Shown here in pieces: positions 1 to 7,416 of a stretch of DNA of 45,803 nt; the first letter of the stretch is position 1; each line of letters begins with the position of its first letter. Below the pieces are notes generated by a model that was not told the DNA's origin, made no database searches, and was given only the letters and a program-made list of their open reading frames with translations. The stretch is from an uncultured delta proteobacterium (GTDB taxonomy: Bacteria; Desulfobacterota; WTBG01; CAIYCZ01; CAIRTM01): contig CAIRTM010000024.1 in assembly GCA_903881505.1 (NCBI GenBank), forward strand, positions 1 through 45,803, written 5' to 3'. The translations under genes and the position numbers were made by a program.

Positions 1-1
1 C

Positions 2-181
2 CTTAAATCCGACGGCTCGCTGAACGATACCACCCTTAAATCCGACGGCTCGCTGAACGATACCACGCTTAAGCCCGACCGCTCTCTTAACGATACTTCG
101 CTTCCCTCTGACGCTTCCCTCAAAGAGGATTCGGTTGAGTCCGATGACTCCGTGAATGACGACTCACTCGAAAACGAATAA
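2..181 (+). CDS. C-terminal end of a protein with 11-residue acidic repeats (5' end outside window)
   Basis: An open frame runs in from the left edge and stops with TAA at 179-181, leaving 59 residues and no start in the window. The first part is two near-identical 33-bp DNA repeats (1-33 and 34-66) encoding an 11-residue unit, LKSDGSLNDTT. A third, diverged unit follows and then increasingly degenerate copies that keep the S-D-x-S-L/V pattern. Each unit contains two half-units of the form S/T-D-x-S-L, so the protein is a tandem array rich in Asp, Ser and Asn. The family is not recognised and no function is proposed. The next gene begins 24 bases downstream. Coding status rests on 33-bp periodicity (a multiple of three), conserved residues in the degenerate copies, and the clean stop. 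Confidence 0.6.
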   Translation, partial: LKSDGSLNDTTLKSDGSLNDTTLKPDRSLNDTSLPSDASLKEDSVESDDSVNDDSLENE

Positions 182-205
182 GCCGCCGCAGCAGTTTGGT
201 ACGCC

Positions 206-1261
206 ATGCCAGCGCACGCACTGCAGATAACGCCTCCCGAACGATTCCCGCTGATAGACGCGTTCAGGGTGGTTGCGTCGCAGCTGATCATGCTGAGCCA
301 CCTGGTGACCTACGGCCCGCTGCCGGTTGCGGCCCGTGAAATCATACCGGGCACAGTTGACTGGATTTACAGCTATGCCCGCATTGCCGTGCAGGCCTTC
401 CTGGTCATCAGCGGCTTTCTTGCGGCGCGCAGTTTGGCGGCCGGCGATATGCGGGATTCCCCCCTGCGGCTGATCGGGCGGCGCTACCTGCGGCTTGTGA
501 TGCCGTATGCCGCCGCCATTGTTCTGGCAATCATATCGGCGGAGGCAGCCGCTCTCTGGATGACGGATGAATCCATCCCGCCCCGCCCGGAACCTCTGCA
601 TGTGCTTGCCCATCTGCTGCTGCTGCATGACCTGCATGGTCTTGAAGCGCTGTCTGCGGGGATCTGGTACATAGCGATCGACTTTCAGCTGTTCACACTC
701 ATGACCCTGCTGGTGTGGTGCGGCCGGCTCTGGAGGCCAGCCCTGGCGCTTTTGCCGGGCGTATGGGTCGCATCGCTGTTCTGGTTCAACCGCAATCCGG
801 GCTGGGATGCATGCGCGCTGTATTTTTTCGGCTCCTACGGGCTCGGCGCAGCAGCATGGTGGGCATCGCAGCGCAGGAATGCCCCTTCCTGGATTGCCAC
901 GGCTACCGTTATCGTCCTGTGTGCGCTCATGGTGGATTTCCGGCTGCGCATCGCGGTCGCGCTGGCCGTGGCAGTGGCCCTGGGAATAAGCCGCCGCAGC
1001 GGATTTGCTGGACGATGCCTGAATGGCCTGCCCTTGGGCATCCTCAGCAAAACAGCATACGCTGTTTTCCTCGTGCACTTTCCCGTGTGCCTGCTGGTCA
1101 ATGCCCTGTTTGTGCGTTTGGGCTGGGTGAATCCGGCTGGCGCTGTTTTAGGCTTGCTTGCGGCCTGGGCGCTCAGCATGACGGCGGCGGACCAGTTTTA
1201 TCGCTGGATAGAAGCTCCTGCGGGAAAGTGGCGTATTTCAGCGCTGTCATGCCGCGCCTGA
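206..1261 (+). CDS. Acyltransferase family 3 (OafA/YrhL-like) integral membrane protein
   Basis: This 351-residue, very hydrophobic protein has about ten membrane segments and fits the acyltransferase-3 family, which transfers acyl groups (often acetyl) to extracytoplasmic glycans or lipids. Visible family features are the N-terminal R-V-x-x(5)-I-x(3)-H stretch around residues 21-32 (the His is the usual catalytic candidate), FLVISGFLAARSL around residues 66-78, and the WYIAIDFQLF segment near residue 150. Length is typical of the membrane-only form; no SGNH hydrolase domain is attached. The ATG lies 24 bases after the repeat-protein stop with no strong ribosome site, so translation may be coupled to that gene. 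The acceptor substrate cannot be told from sequence. Confidence 0.8.
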   Translation: MPAHALQITPPERFPLIDAFRVVASQLIMLSHLVTYGPLPVAAREIIPGTVDWIYSYARIAVQAFLVISGFLAARSLAAGDMRDSPLRLIGRRYLRLVMPYAAAIVLAIISAEAAALWMTDESIPPRPEPLHVLAHLLLLHDLHGLEALSAGIWYIAIDFQLFTLMTLLVWCGRLWRPALALLPGVWVASLFWFNRNPGWDACALYFFGSYGLGAAAWWASQRRNAPSWIATATVIVLCALMVDFRLRIAVALAVAVALGISRRSGFAGRCLNGLPLGILSKTAYAVFLVHFPVCLLVNALFVRLGWVNPAGAVLGLLAAWALSMTAADQFYRWIEAPAGKWRISALSCRA

Positions 1262-1418
1262 AAGTATATTTTTTGCACCTCCCTGGTGTTGCCGTCGTGT
1301 GGTGTCCAACCTCCCTTGACCATTTTTCATTGCGATTTCCGTAAGGTCGCCCCGCAGCCCGGTACCTGGCTATGCATCAGCGGGGCCGAAAAATTTTGAT
1401 GCGAAGCCGGAAACACCC

Positions 1419-1446
1419 TTGACCTGAACAATGTACCGATTATTTT
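1419..1446 (+). promoter_or_regulatory. Putative sigma-70 promoter for the J-domain gene
   Basis: TTGACC at 1419-1424 and TATTTT at 1441-1446 are separated by 16 bases, about 65 bases before the J-domain start. The 251-bp gap around it is otherwise featureless. This is by-eye consensus matching only. Confidence 0.35.
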
Positions 1447-1512
1447 TTTAAAAAAGACGCAAACAAACGTTGCTTTAGGGATTGTTGTTCCTTGTAAAAA
1501 GGAGGAATAGCC

Positions 1513-2190
1513 ATGCCGAGAGATTATTATGTCGTACTGGGATTAAGCAGGGGCGCAGATCTGAGCAAAATAAAAAAAGCCTATAGAAACGCGGTAAAGA
1601 AACATCATCCGGATGCTGCTTCAGGAGAGGGCTCAACAGAAAAGTTCCTCGAAGCAAAAGACGCCTATGAGACGCTGTCCAATGAGAAGGCCCGGCGCGA
1701 TTATGACCGGGACCTTGAGCGCCGGCAGTCGCATATACGGATATCCGGGGCCCCGGATCTTCTCCGGCAGCGGTCTTCGGTCTATGATCAAATGGACGCA
1801 TGCAGTTCAGCCGCTGACGAGTTTCTGGGAGGGCTTTTGCCGGGTTTCTTCCCTGATTTTTTTGAAAAGGGACGGGGAAAGGGCAAGGAGCTTTTTCTCG
1901 AAATGGTGTTGACCCCTCATGAGGCCGAAGAAGGAGGGCTGTTCCCCTTGACAGTACCGGTTATTGCAGCCTGCCCGCAATGCCGCAAGGCGGGAATCTG
2001 GCAGGGTTTTTTCTGCCCGGCCTGCCTGGGAAAAGGCCGGGTACGAATCCGGCGGCAGTTCTCTTTAAGCGTTCCACCGCATGTCGAACACGGCACGCAG
2101 ATCCGATTGTCCCTGGAGGACATCGGCCTTCGGGATGTTTGCCTGCACGTGCGTGTTGTCGTTGAGCACTCCGGCGAAGAGCCCTGGTAA
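1513..2190 (+). CDS. Short J-domain (DnaJ-like) co-chaperone with a single zinc centre
   Basis: The 225-residue protein starts with a J domain (about residues 3-68: DYYVVLGL, KKAYRNAVKKHHPD with the HPD motif, then AYETLSNEKARRDYD). J domains stimulate the ATPase of DnaK-type Hsp70. A linker follows with no clear Gly/Phe-rich run, then a truncated substrate-binding part with CPQC and CPACLGKG separated by about a dozen residues. That makes one four-Cys site, where canonical DnaJ (about 375 aa) has two and four CxxCxGxG repeats. It ends after one CTD-like barrel. The start is well supported by AGGAGG (1501-1506) seven bases upstream of ATG. No dnaK or grpE lies nearby, so its partner Hsp70 is unknown. 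It is probably a specialised co-chaperone rather than housekeeping DnaJ. Confidence 0.75.
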   Translation: MPRDYYVVLGLSRGADLSKIKKAYRNAVKKHHPDAASGEGSTEKFLEAKDAYETLSNEKARRDYDRDLERRQSHIRISGAPDLLRQRSSVYDQMDACSSAADEFLGGLLPGFFPDFFEKGRGKGKELFLEMVLTPHEAEEGGLFPLTVPVIAACPQCRKAGIWQGFFCPACLGKGRVRIRRQFSLSVPPHVEHGTQIRLSLEDIGLRDVCLHVRVVVEHSGEEPW

Positions 2191-2348
2191 ATAATGTCGG
2201 GATTGGTAAGCCGTTACTCTCACGCGGCAAAGGGCCGGCCCGGTTTGGACGGGTTATGACATGTGTTCCACTGCGTGCGCCGTCCCGGCGAATCCGGTAA
2301 TGTTAAACAAAACCATTTTCTGCGGGGCTTTAACACCGGGGCTCTTTA

Positions 2349-3203
2349 TTATTTGATCGCGAGAGTAAAGCTGGTCACCGGGGAATTGACCATTTCGATA
2401 ATGTCCCGGTCGCACACATGCACGAGTGAGAAGTGACGTTCAAGCCGTTTTCTCGCCTCCTCGAACACCAGGAACTGTGCCCCGATCCGTTCATAGATCC
2501 TGTCGAACGAGGCCATCTCGCCGGTAATGTTCAGGTCATCCACAAGGATCAGGATATCGGCGATCCCGGCGATCGCGTCAATGGCGCCATAGCCCGCGTA
2601 GGGCATGCAGAAGCGCTCGAATACCAGCACCGGCTTTTTGATGCCCCGGTTGAAGTACTCGTGCGCGCCCGTGCGCAGGTCCCATACAATATCCGCGATC
2701 GTCAGTTCAGGGTAGTCTCCGCGCAGGCGCTCCGCGGTCTGCCTGATCATGGGCGACTGGTCCGAGATGATAAACGGAACGCCGGTTTTTATGTTTTTCG
2801 TCATGGCCCTGCAGATAGCCGCGCTTACGGTTCCGGAACCAGCGCCCACTTCAACCAGCGTGCCGATATCGGCGCTTGTGATGATTCCGGTGACAATGTC
2901 CACGATGGTCTCGGCGAACAGGGTGTACACCGCTCCCTGCGAAACCTCATGAAAAACAGCCAGCACATCCGGGTCCGACCAGTCCCAGGAGGACGCCTCC
3001 GACTTTTCCATGATCAGGCGCATCATCCTGATCAGCGGCCTGAATGCCGGGATATATTCTTCCTCATTAACAGGCTTCCTTTGAAGCAGCAGGCCTGCCG
3101 CGTCTTCAAGCGGCTGCCAGTCCGAGAAGTCATGCGACATCTTATGGTTATAGCGTTTGATCGCCGCCGCGATTCCGGCAAGGACGGCCTGTTTGTCTAT
3201 CAT
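2349..3203 (-). CDS. Class I SAM-dependent methyltransferase, substrate unknown
   Basis: This 284-residue soluble protein has a Rossmann-type methyltransferase core. Motif I is LVEVGAGSGTVSAAI around residue 115; an acidic strand end, PFIISDQSP, follows about 30 residues later and is the usual ribose-binding position; FERFCMPYAGYG may be the post-motif region. The N-terminal ~100 residues are helical and not recognised; they could be a substrate or dimerisation cap. GGAGGA five bases before the ATG supports the start. It is convergent with the J-domain gene and divergent from the GMP-synthetase-like gene, so it appears to be a single-gene unit. No neighbour hints at its substrate. Confidence 0.6.
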   Translation of the reverse strand: MIDKQAVLAGIAAAIKRYNHKMSHDFSDWQPLEDAAGLLLQRKPVNEEEYIPAFRPLIRMMRLIMEKSEASSWDWSDPDVLAVFHEVSQGAVYTLFAETIVDIVTGIITSADIGTLVEVGAGSGTVSAAICRAMTKNIKTGVPFIISDQSPMIRQTAERLRGDYPELTIADIVWDLRTGAHEYFNRGIKKPVLVFERFCMPYAGYGAIDAIAGIADILILVDDLNITGEMASFDRIYERIGAQFLVFEEARKRLERHFSLVHVCDRDIIEMVNSPVTSFTLAIK

Positions 3204-3580
3204 GCTTTTCCTCCGGGATTGTGCATAACGAGCCAGGGTGCCACGGCATTTTTCTAAACACCGTGCAGCCTGAACAGCACCGCCTGTTCGCCCTTAACCT
3301 GCCAAAATGCCGAGAATGGATCAGGTATCGTATGCAAACCCGTTCATGGTTCGACGAGTTCACTGCGATCGAGAAGGGCTGCAGTAAAAGGAAAATGCTG
3401 TAATCCGCAGCTGTGTCTTATTATACGGACTGCACCCTGTTTAGTCCAGCCTAACAGACAAGAGCCGCCGGCCGGCCGCTCGATGCATGAGCTCCCGACT
3501 GTTTGATATTTTCAGTGACATCAGGGCCGCGCAGCGTTAGAATGCCTCGACAGGCACACACATTGTACGGGGAGGCGTCC
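3204..3580. other. Intergenic region between divergent genes, with one degraded repeat
   Basis: This 377-bp stretch separates the methyltransferase (minus) from the GMP-synthetase-like gene (plus) and must hold both promoters, although none is convincing by eye. The recognisable content is a degraded copy of the window's CCGTTC palindrome family at 3339-3378. No supported gene was seen. Confidence 0.5.
3339..3378. repeat. Degenerate copy of the CCGTTC...GAACGG intergenic repeat
   Basis: CCGTTCATGGTTCGACGAG begins at 3340 and matches the reverse complement of the intact copy at 40891-40927 closely over the left arm and loop. The right arm has drifted, so the stem no longer closes perfectly. 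Confidence 0.55.
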
Positions 3581-4546
3581 ATGGCGATCAGGGAAATCAA
3601 GGCGAAAGAACTCAATACCCGCGAATTCATCTGCTGTCAGGCAGAGGCGATAGCGCGGCAGGTGGGCGACGGCTATGCCATCAATGCGCTTTCAGGCGGC
3701 GTTGATTCATCGGCGGTCACCATGCTGGGGCATATCGCGCTGGGCGACAGGCTCAAGACCTGCTTTATCGACAACGGCATCATGCGCAAGGGCGAGCCCG
3801 AAGAAATCGTGCGCATATTCAAAAAACTGGGGGTGCGGGTTGAGGTCATCAGCGCGCAGAGCAAATTCTTCTCGGCCCTTAAGGGCATTGCAGATCCTGA
3901 AAAGAAACGCGAGGCCATCACCCGGACGTTTTACAAAGACGTTTTCGGCACACTGGTCAAAAAAAGCGGGGCCCGCCATTTGCTGCAGGGCACCATTTTG
4001 ACCGATGTCGACGAGACGGTTGCGGGAATCAAGCGCCAGCACAATGTGTTCGAGCAGCTGGGCATTGATCCGCGGAAAGCCTTCGGCTACCAGATCCTTG
4101 AGCCGCTGGTGCGGCTGCGCAAAGACGGCGTGCGCAAGCTTTCAAAAGCCCTGGGCCTGCCTGAATCCATCTATAACCGGCCGCCGTTTCCGGGGCCGGC
4201 CCTTGCCGCCCGCGTGATCGGCGAGGTGACCCGGGCAAAAATCGCCGTTGTGCGCGAGGCCACGGCCGTGCTTGAGAGTGAGCTGAAAAAGACCAGGGCC
4301 TTCCAGTACATGGCGATCCTGCACCAGGACCGGGTGACCGGCATGCGCGACAACAGGCGCGATTTCGGACTGCAGATAGAGGTGCGCTGCTGGGACAGCG
4401 TTGACGCGCGCAACGCCCGGCCCACGCGGCTGCCGTATCCCGTGCTTGAAAGGATTGCCCGGCGCATGACAGGGGAAGTGCCCGGCGTGGTAAGCGTAAC
4501 GTATCACATAGCCACGAAGCCGCCCTCGACCATGGAGGTGGTGTAG
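3581..4546 (+). CDS. Stand-alone GMP synthetase ATP-pyrophosphatase subunit (GuaA C-terminal type)
   Basis: This 321-residue protein matches the ATP-PPase plus dimerisation domains of GMP synthetase, which adenylates XMP and aminates it to GMP. The PP-loop ALSGGVDSSAV sits near residue 40; the conserved PFPGPALAARVIGEV block and the C-terminal ATKPPST segment are also present. The N-terminal glutamine amidotransferase domain of ordinary bacterial GuaA (about 520 aa) is absent, as in archaeal two-subunit enzymes, so ammonia or a separate amidotransferase must supply nitrogen. The MGDGRKY segment of E. coli GuaA is replaced by a diverged MRDNRRD-type sequence. An upstream in-frame start exists at 3503, but ATG 3581 has GGGGAGG at the correct distance. 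It could be a paralogue with another substrate. No purine genes are adjacent. Confidence 0.75.
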   Translation: MAIREIKAKELNTREFICCQAEAIARQVGDGYAINALSGGVDSSAVTMLGHIALGDRLKTCFIDNGIMRKGEPEEIVRIFKKLGVRVEVISAQSKFFSALKGIADPEKKREAITRTFYKDVFGTLVKKSGARHLLQGTILTDVDETVAGIKRQHNVFEQLGIDPRKAFGYQILEPLVRLRKDGVRKLSKALGLPESIYNRPPFPGPALAARVIGEVTRAKIAVVREATAVLESELKKTRAFQYMAILHQDRVTGMRDNRRDFGLQIEVRCWDSVDARNARPTRLPYPVLERIARRMTGEVPGVVSVTYHIATKPPSTMEVV

Positions 4547-4561
4547 CAAGCCCTTGACAGC

Positions 4562-4626
4562 CTGTAGCGGCGCATTCCCGAAAAAGAGAGGCGGTGCATG
4601 GCAGGCGCAGGCACCTGCCCCTACAG
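4562..4626. repeat. Inverted repeat between convergent genes
   Basis: CTGTAG at 4562-4567 pairs with CTACAG at 4621-4626. Inside lies a G/C-rich palindromic stretch (GCAGGCGCAGGCACCTGCC). It sits in the 100-bp gap between converging genes and may act as a bidirectional terminator or be a small dispersed repeat. There is no T-tract. Confidence 0.35.
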
Positions 4627-4647
4627 TTGTACCCTAGGACTTTGAAC

Positions 4648-5301
4648 TTATTCGTGTGCTGTTTTATACGGGCCGTCAGGCAGGCCCCGCGTTTGCGAGT
4701 GCAGTGCCGAGAAATTGGCCTGCCTGGCAAGGTCCGGTGTGGGGTCTGTGATGGTGGAGGACAGCACCTGGGTAATGAGCGCATTGACAAGCATGCCGGC
4801 AAGTCCGCCGCCGCCGTCGCCGGAAGACGCCTGAGCAACGGCGGTTGCATCCCATAAAAGATCACCGGTTTTTACGTCAACCAGCTTGAGGGCCGCCCGA
4901 ACTTTTGTCACCGACTGTATGACCTGGTATTTCTGCCCCCATTCTTCGATGGTGATATACAGCACCGCGTCGGCCCCGATGTGCTCGCCGATTTTATCCA
5001 GCGGGACGGCGTTCATCTCCTCGGGCGCCGGCAGGCCGTTCTGCTTGAAAAAATAGTCGATCACGTAAACCGGGAAAACATAATAGCCCTTTTCCGCAAG
5101 CGGGCGCGTGATCGTGGACAGGAAAATGTAGGGCGCATTGACCGCGACCGAGTTGTTGTTCGGCGGGATGACGACGATAGAGCGCGGCCTGCTTCTTTCA
5201 AAGGCCGTGTAGTCATAGGGCGGCGTTGTTGCTGCGCAGCCTGCGGTCATCACAACACTGCACGCAAGCACGGCACGCCGCAGCCTGGTTGAGGCGCTCA
5301 T
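4648..5301 (-). CDS. DUF799/GNA1162-family lipoprotein
   Basis: A 217-residue predicted lipoprotein: signal sequence with lipobox TAGC around residues 19-22 and Ala at +2, predicting outer-membrane sorting. The mature part matches the DUF799 (neisserial GNA1162) family, with RSIVVIPPNNNS near residue 40, then PLAEKGYYVFPV and DYFFKQNGL, and a later IGADAVLYITIEEW strand. These proteins have a TolB/CsgG-like fold and occur beside CsgG and DUF4810 genes; their role is unsettled, with assembly of an outer-membrane complex proposed. It overlaps the DUF4810 gene by 4 bases (ATGA type), and AGGAGA precedes the start, so the three genes are translated together. Confidence 0.75.
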   Translation of the reverse strand: MSASTRLRRAVLACSVVMTAGCAATTPPYDYTAFERSRPRSIVVIPPNNNSVAVNAPYIFLSTITRPLAEKGYYVFPVYVIDYFFKQNGLPAPEEMNAVPLDKIGEHIGADAVLYITIEEWGQKYQVIQSVTKVRAALKLVDVKTGDLLWDATAVAQASSGDGGGGLAGMLVNALITQVLSSTITDPTPDLARQANFSALHSQTRGLPDGPYKTAHE

Positions 5302-5669
5302 AGCTTCTTCTCCTCATTCTGTCCGGCGCGTTTCAGCATTCCCTCGATCAGGGTGCGCGACTCGGGATACAGGTCCTGCTCCTGTTTGAATGCCGCTTTT
5401 GACTGCGAATCCTTGCCCTCCAGGGCGTACAAAAAGCCCAGATGGGCGTAGATGCCGGGCGGAACTTTCTTGCCCGCGGCCGCGGCTTTTTGAATATCAG
5501 CGGTCAGCTTCTCGATTTGTGTCCCCGTGTCCGCGGCGCCCGGCTTCATATAGGCATCCTGCAGCAGGTGTTCATATTCGCCCCAATAGTATATGTCTTT
5601 ATTGGTTGCGCATCCGGCCGACAGAACAAAGCTTACTGCCGCAAGGGCAGCCCACGCGGTTTTCATCAT
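5298..5669 (-). CDS. DUF4810-family lipoprotein
   Basis: A 123-residue small lipoprotein with lipobox SAGC around residues 17-20 and Ala at +2. The mature part starts with YYWGEYE, characteristic of the DUF4810 family, and continues as a helical repeat-like segment resembling one TPR unit (PPGIYAHLGFLYALEGK). It is the middle gene of the CsgG-DUF4810-DUF799 trio, 18 bases after the CsgG stop and overlapping DUF799 by 4 bases. No enzymatic residues are evident. Its constant linkage to the other two in many proteobacteria suggests a stoichiometric partner; the molecular function is unknown. Either of the two leading Met codons may be used. Confidence 0.7.
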   Translation of the reverse strand: MMKTAWAALAAVSFVLSAGCATNKDIYYWGEYEHLLQDAYMKPGAADTGTQIEKLTADIQKAAAAGKKVPPGIYAHLGFLYALEGKDSQSKAAFKQEQDLYPESRTLIEGMLKRAGQNEEKKL

Positions 5670-5687
5670 GTCAGGCGTTCCCGTGTC

Positions 5688-6380
5688 TTACTGCTGGATT
5701 TTCCAGGTGCCGTTTTCGATATCGCGCACCATGTTATTGACCGATTCCGTAATGGCAAAGTTCAATACTTTCCCGTTCAGGGTTGCGTCATAGCCCGCGG
5801 TGCCGCCGGTGCCGAGCACTTCCCGGTTGCTCAGGGCATACTCGCCGGCGCCCTGGGTGGAGTACACGATCTGCGATGTCAGCACATCAACGATATTGAG
5901 CGACACTTTGGCGTAGGCCACCTGTGTCTTGCCCGCGCCCAGGATGCCGAACAGCTGCTGGTCGCCGCTTACTTTCCGGCCGAACTCGGTAACATCGCCG
6001 GTTACCGTGTAGCGCGCGCCCTGAATGCTCTGTTTGGCTCCCATGAATTTTGCTTCCTGCTCGTTTTGCTGCAGGTTTTCACGGTCCACGACGTTAAAGC
6101 GGTTGGTCTGCTGCAGATGGGTTTTCAATATGGTTTTGGCCTGGCTGCCGAGCATGTCGGTGCCTGAAGAAAACAGCCCCTGCATGTACGTGGAGCGGTT
6201 CTGGAAGTTGCCGACCACCAGGGTCGTTTTCGGGCCGTTGTAGGCGGTGCCGTAGGTTGCCACTTTTTCCGGGACCACAACCCTGTGAGACTCCGTCGCG
6301 CAGCCTGCAAACATTACGAGCGCGAGCAGCGCAGCTGCCAGGCTTAACCAGTTGAATGAATTATTCTTCAAGCCGCTCAT
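5688..6380 (-). CDS. CsgG/HfaB-family lipoprotein
   Basis: A 230-residue lipoprotein: N-terminal helix ending in lipobox FAGC (about residues 24-27), then a CsgG fold with TTLVVGNFQNRST near residue 52, FNVVDRENLQQ around residues 93-105, ARYTVTGDVTEF, and a C-terminal alternating-strand region. CsgG forms the curli secretion channel, but no curlin (csgA/B), csgE or csgF is present, and the protein is shorter than E. coli CsgG (277 aa). Together with the two downstream genes it forms the three-lipoprotein cluster known from Neisseria and other proteobacteria. Its start has AGGAGG seven bases upstream and it is the first gene of this unit. Confidence 0.75.
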   Translation of the reverse strand: MSGLKNNSFNWLSLAAALLALVMFAGCATESHRVVVPEKVATYGTAYNGPKTTLVVGNFQNRSTYMQGLFSSGTDMLGSQAKTILKTHLQQTNRFNVVDRENLQQNEQEAKFMGAKQSIQGARYTVTGDVTEFGRKVSGDQQLFGILGAGKTQVAYAKVSLNIVDVLTSQIVYSTQGAGEYALSNREVLGTGGTAGYDATLNGKVLNFAITESVNNMVRDIENGTWKIQQ

Positions 6381-6603
6381 AGTATCCTCCTTATGGGGAA
6401 TTTATATTTTACTCAATTCCAGGCCGATGGACCTGTATACCATGTCAGACAGCCATCGTGCAATGACTAAACCGTCCAGCTGCGAAAGCCCGTCCTGACC
6501 ATAACGCTCAGGTCTGCTGCCGCGCGCGGGCGTGTCAGCTGGAAGCGCTTGCCAGTCCGCGTTGTGCCTCTGAGCAATACCTCACCTGGTGACGCTTTGT
6601 TTC

Positions 6604-7059
6604 TTACTTTCCAGCCTGCCGCGGGCCAAAGCTGTGCTGAATTTTGAGGTCGCGCACGCGTAGACAAATGCCGCTCAGGCGACCGGCCATCAACCCCAGG
6701 ATCACGCACATGATTCCAGCTGCCCAGATCGCCATGCCCGCTACGTGCCCCGTGACAGCCTTGGCGAGGACTAAGAGCATGATAAGGGTAAAGTAGATGC
6801 GGTCAAAAGACAAGGTAATGCATTGGGATGCCAGATGAACCCGCATCGGCACCCATCTCCTCATCCAGAAGCCAATCGCCAGGCATGGCAGAAACGTCAT
6901 CAAGGCCCATGACCAGTGAAACACTCCCGATGCCATGTCTCGGGAGAGGGCCAGGGTGAAGAGTGCACCGAACACAGCCAGAATGACAGTGCGTATCCAG
7001 ATTTTGGCTCGGCTTTGTTGTATGGCGGGCGGCGTTTCCCGCACGTCAGCGATGGTCAT
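6604..7059 (-). CDS. Small integral membrane protein, function unknown
   Basis: The 151-residue protein has about four hydrophobic segments (around residues 23-40, 49-67, 85-105 and 108-128) separated by short basic loops, with a charged N-terminus and a basic C-terminus. No family motif is recognised. AAGGA eight bases before the ATG supports the start. It stands alone between the NlpC/P60 lipoprotein and the CsgG trio on the same strand, with more than 200 bp on each side, so it is probably its own transcription unit. Coding is supported by the ribosome site and the clean membrane-segment pattern; function is not proposed. Confidence 0.5.
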   Translation of the reverse strand: MTIADVRETPPAIQQSRAKIWIRTVILAVFGALFTLALSRDMASGVFHWSWALMTFLPCLAIGFWMRRWVPMRVHLASQCITLSFDRIYFTLIMLLVLAKAVTGHVAGMAIWAAGIMCVILGLMAGRLSGICLRVRDLKIQHSFGPRQAGK

Positions 7060-7416
7060 GATCGCATCCTTTGGTTCTCAAGGCAGGGCTGCTCCTGATT
7101 GATTTGTAGTGGCCAGAGGGCAGAATGTCAAGATAGATTGTTTCTGCCTGACGTGAGGGAGTTAAGGGACGTTGCATATAGAGTATATTTTCTGTTGAGC
7201 TTTTTCAGCATTAATGCCTGAATACCCGGAGCATAGTTGCGTTTGTGTGTTTTTTAGCAACGGCCCCTATGCTCACGTACGTGTGAATGCCGCAATGTGC
7301 GGGTCCGCGGTTATACGAAGTTCCGTAACAGATGAGTGCTGTGTCACGCCGGCAGCGTGCTGTGCCGGACGGGACCTGCCCCTGCGAACCCCGGCTGGCG
7401 CGCACGAGAGACAGGG
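7060..7416. other. Intergenic region, no gene seen
   Basis: This 357-bp stretch lies between two minus-strand genes. It contains a perfect 10-bp palindrome CACGTACGTG at 7274-7283 and AT-rich sequence near 7180-7215, but no convincing gene, RNA or promoter. Short open frames here lack ribosome sites. Confidence 0.4.

Noticed and set aside
1-66. Possible CRISPR or non-coding tandem repeat at the left edge
   Set aside because: The repeats abut without spacers, keep a period of 33 (a multiple of three) and stay in an open frame to a stop codon, so they are coding repeats.
164-1078. 304-residue minus-strand open frame opposite the acyltransferase
   Set aside because: Low-complexity, Gln/Arg/His-rich composition and no motif; the plus strand carries a coherent membrane protein.
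5688-6380. Curli secretion system
   Set aside because: CsgG-fold similarity alone; no curlin, csgE, csgF or csgD genes nearby, and the DUF4810/DUF799 partners define a different cluster.
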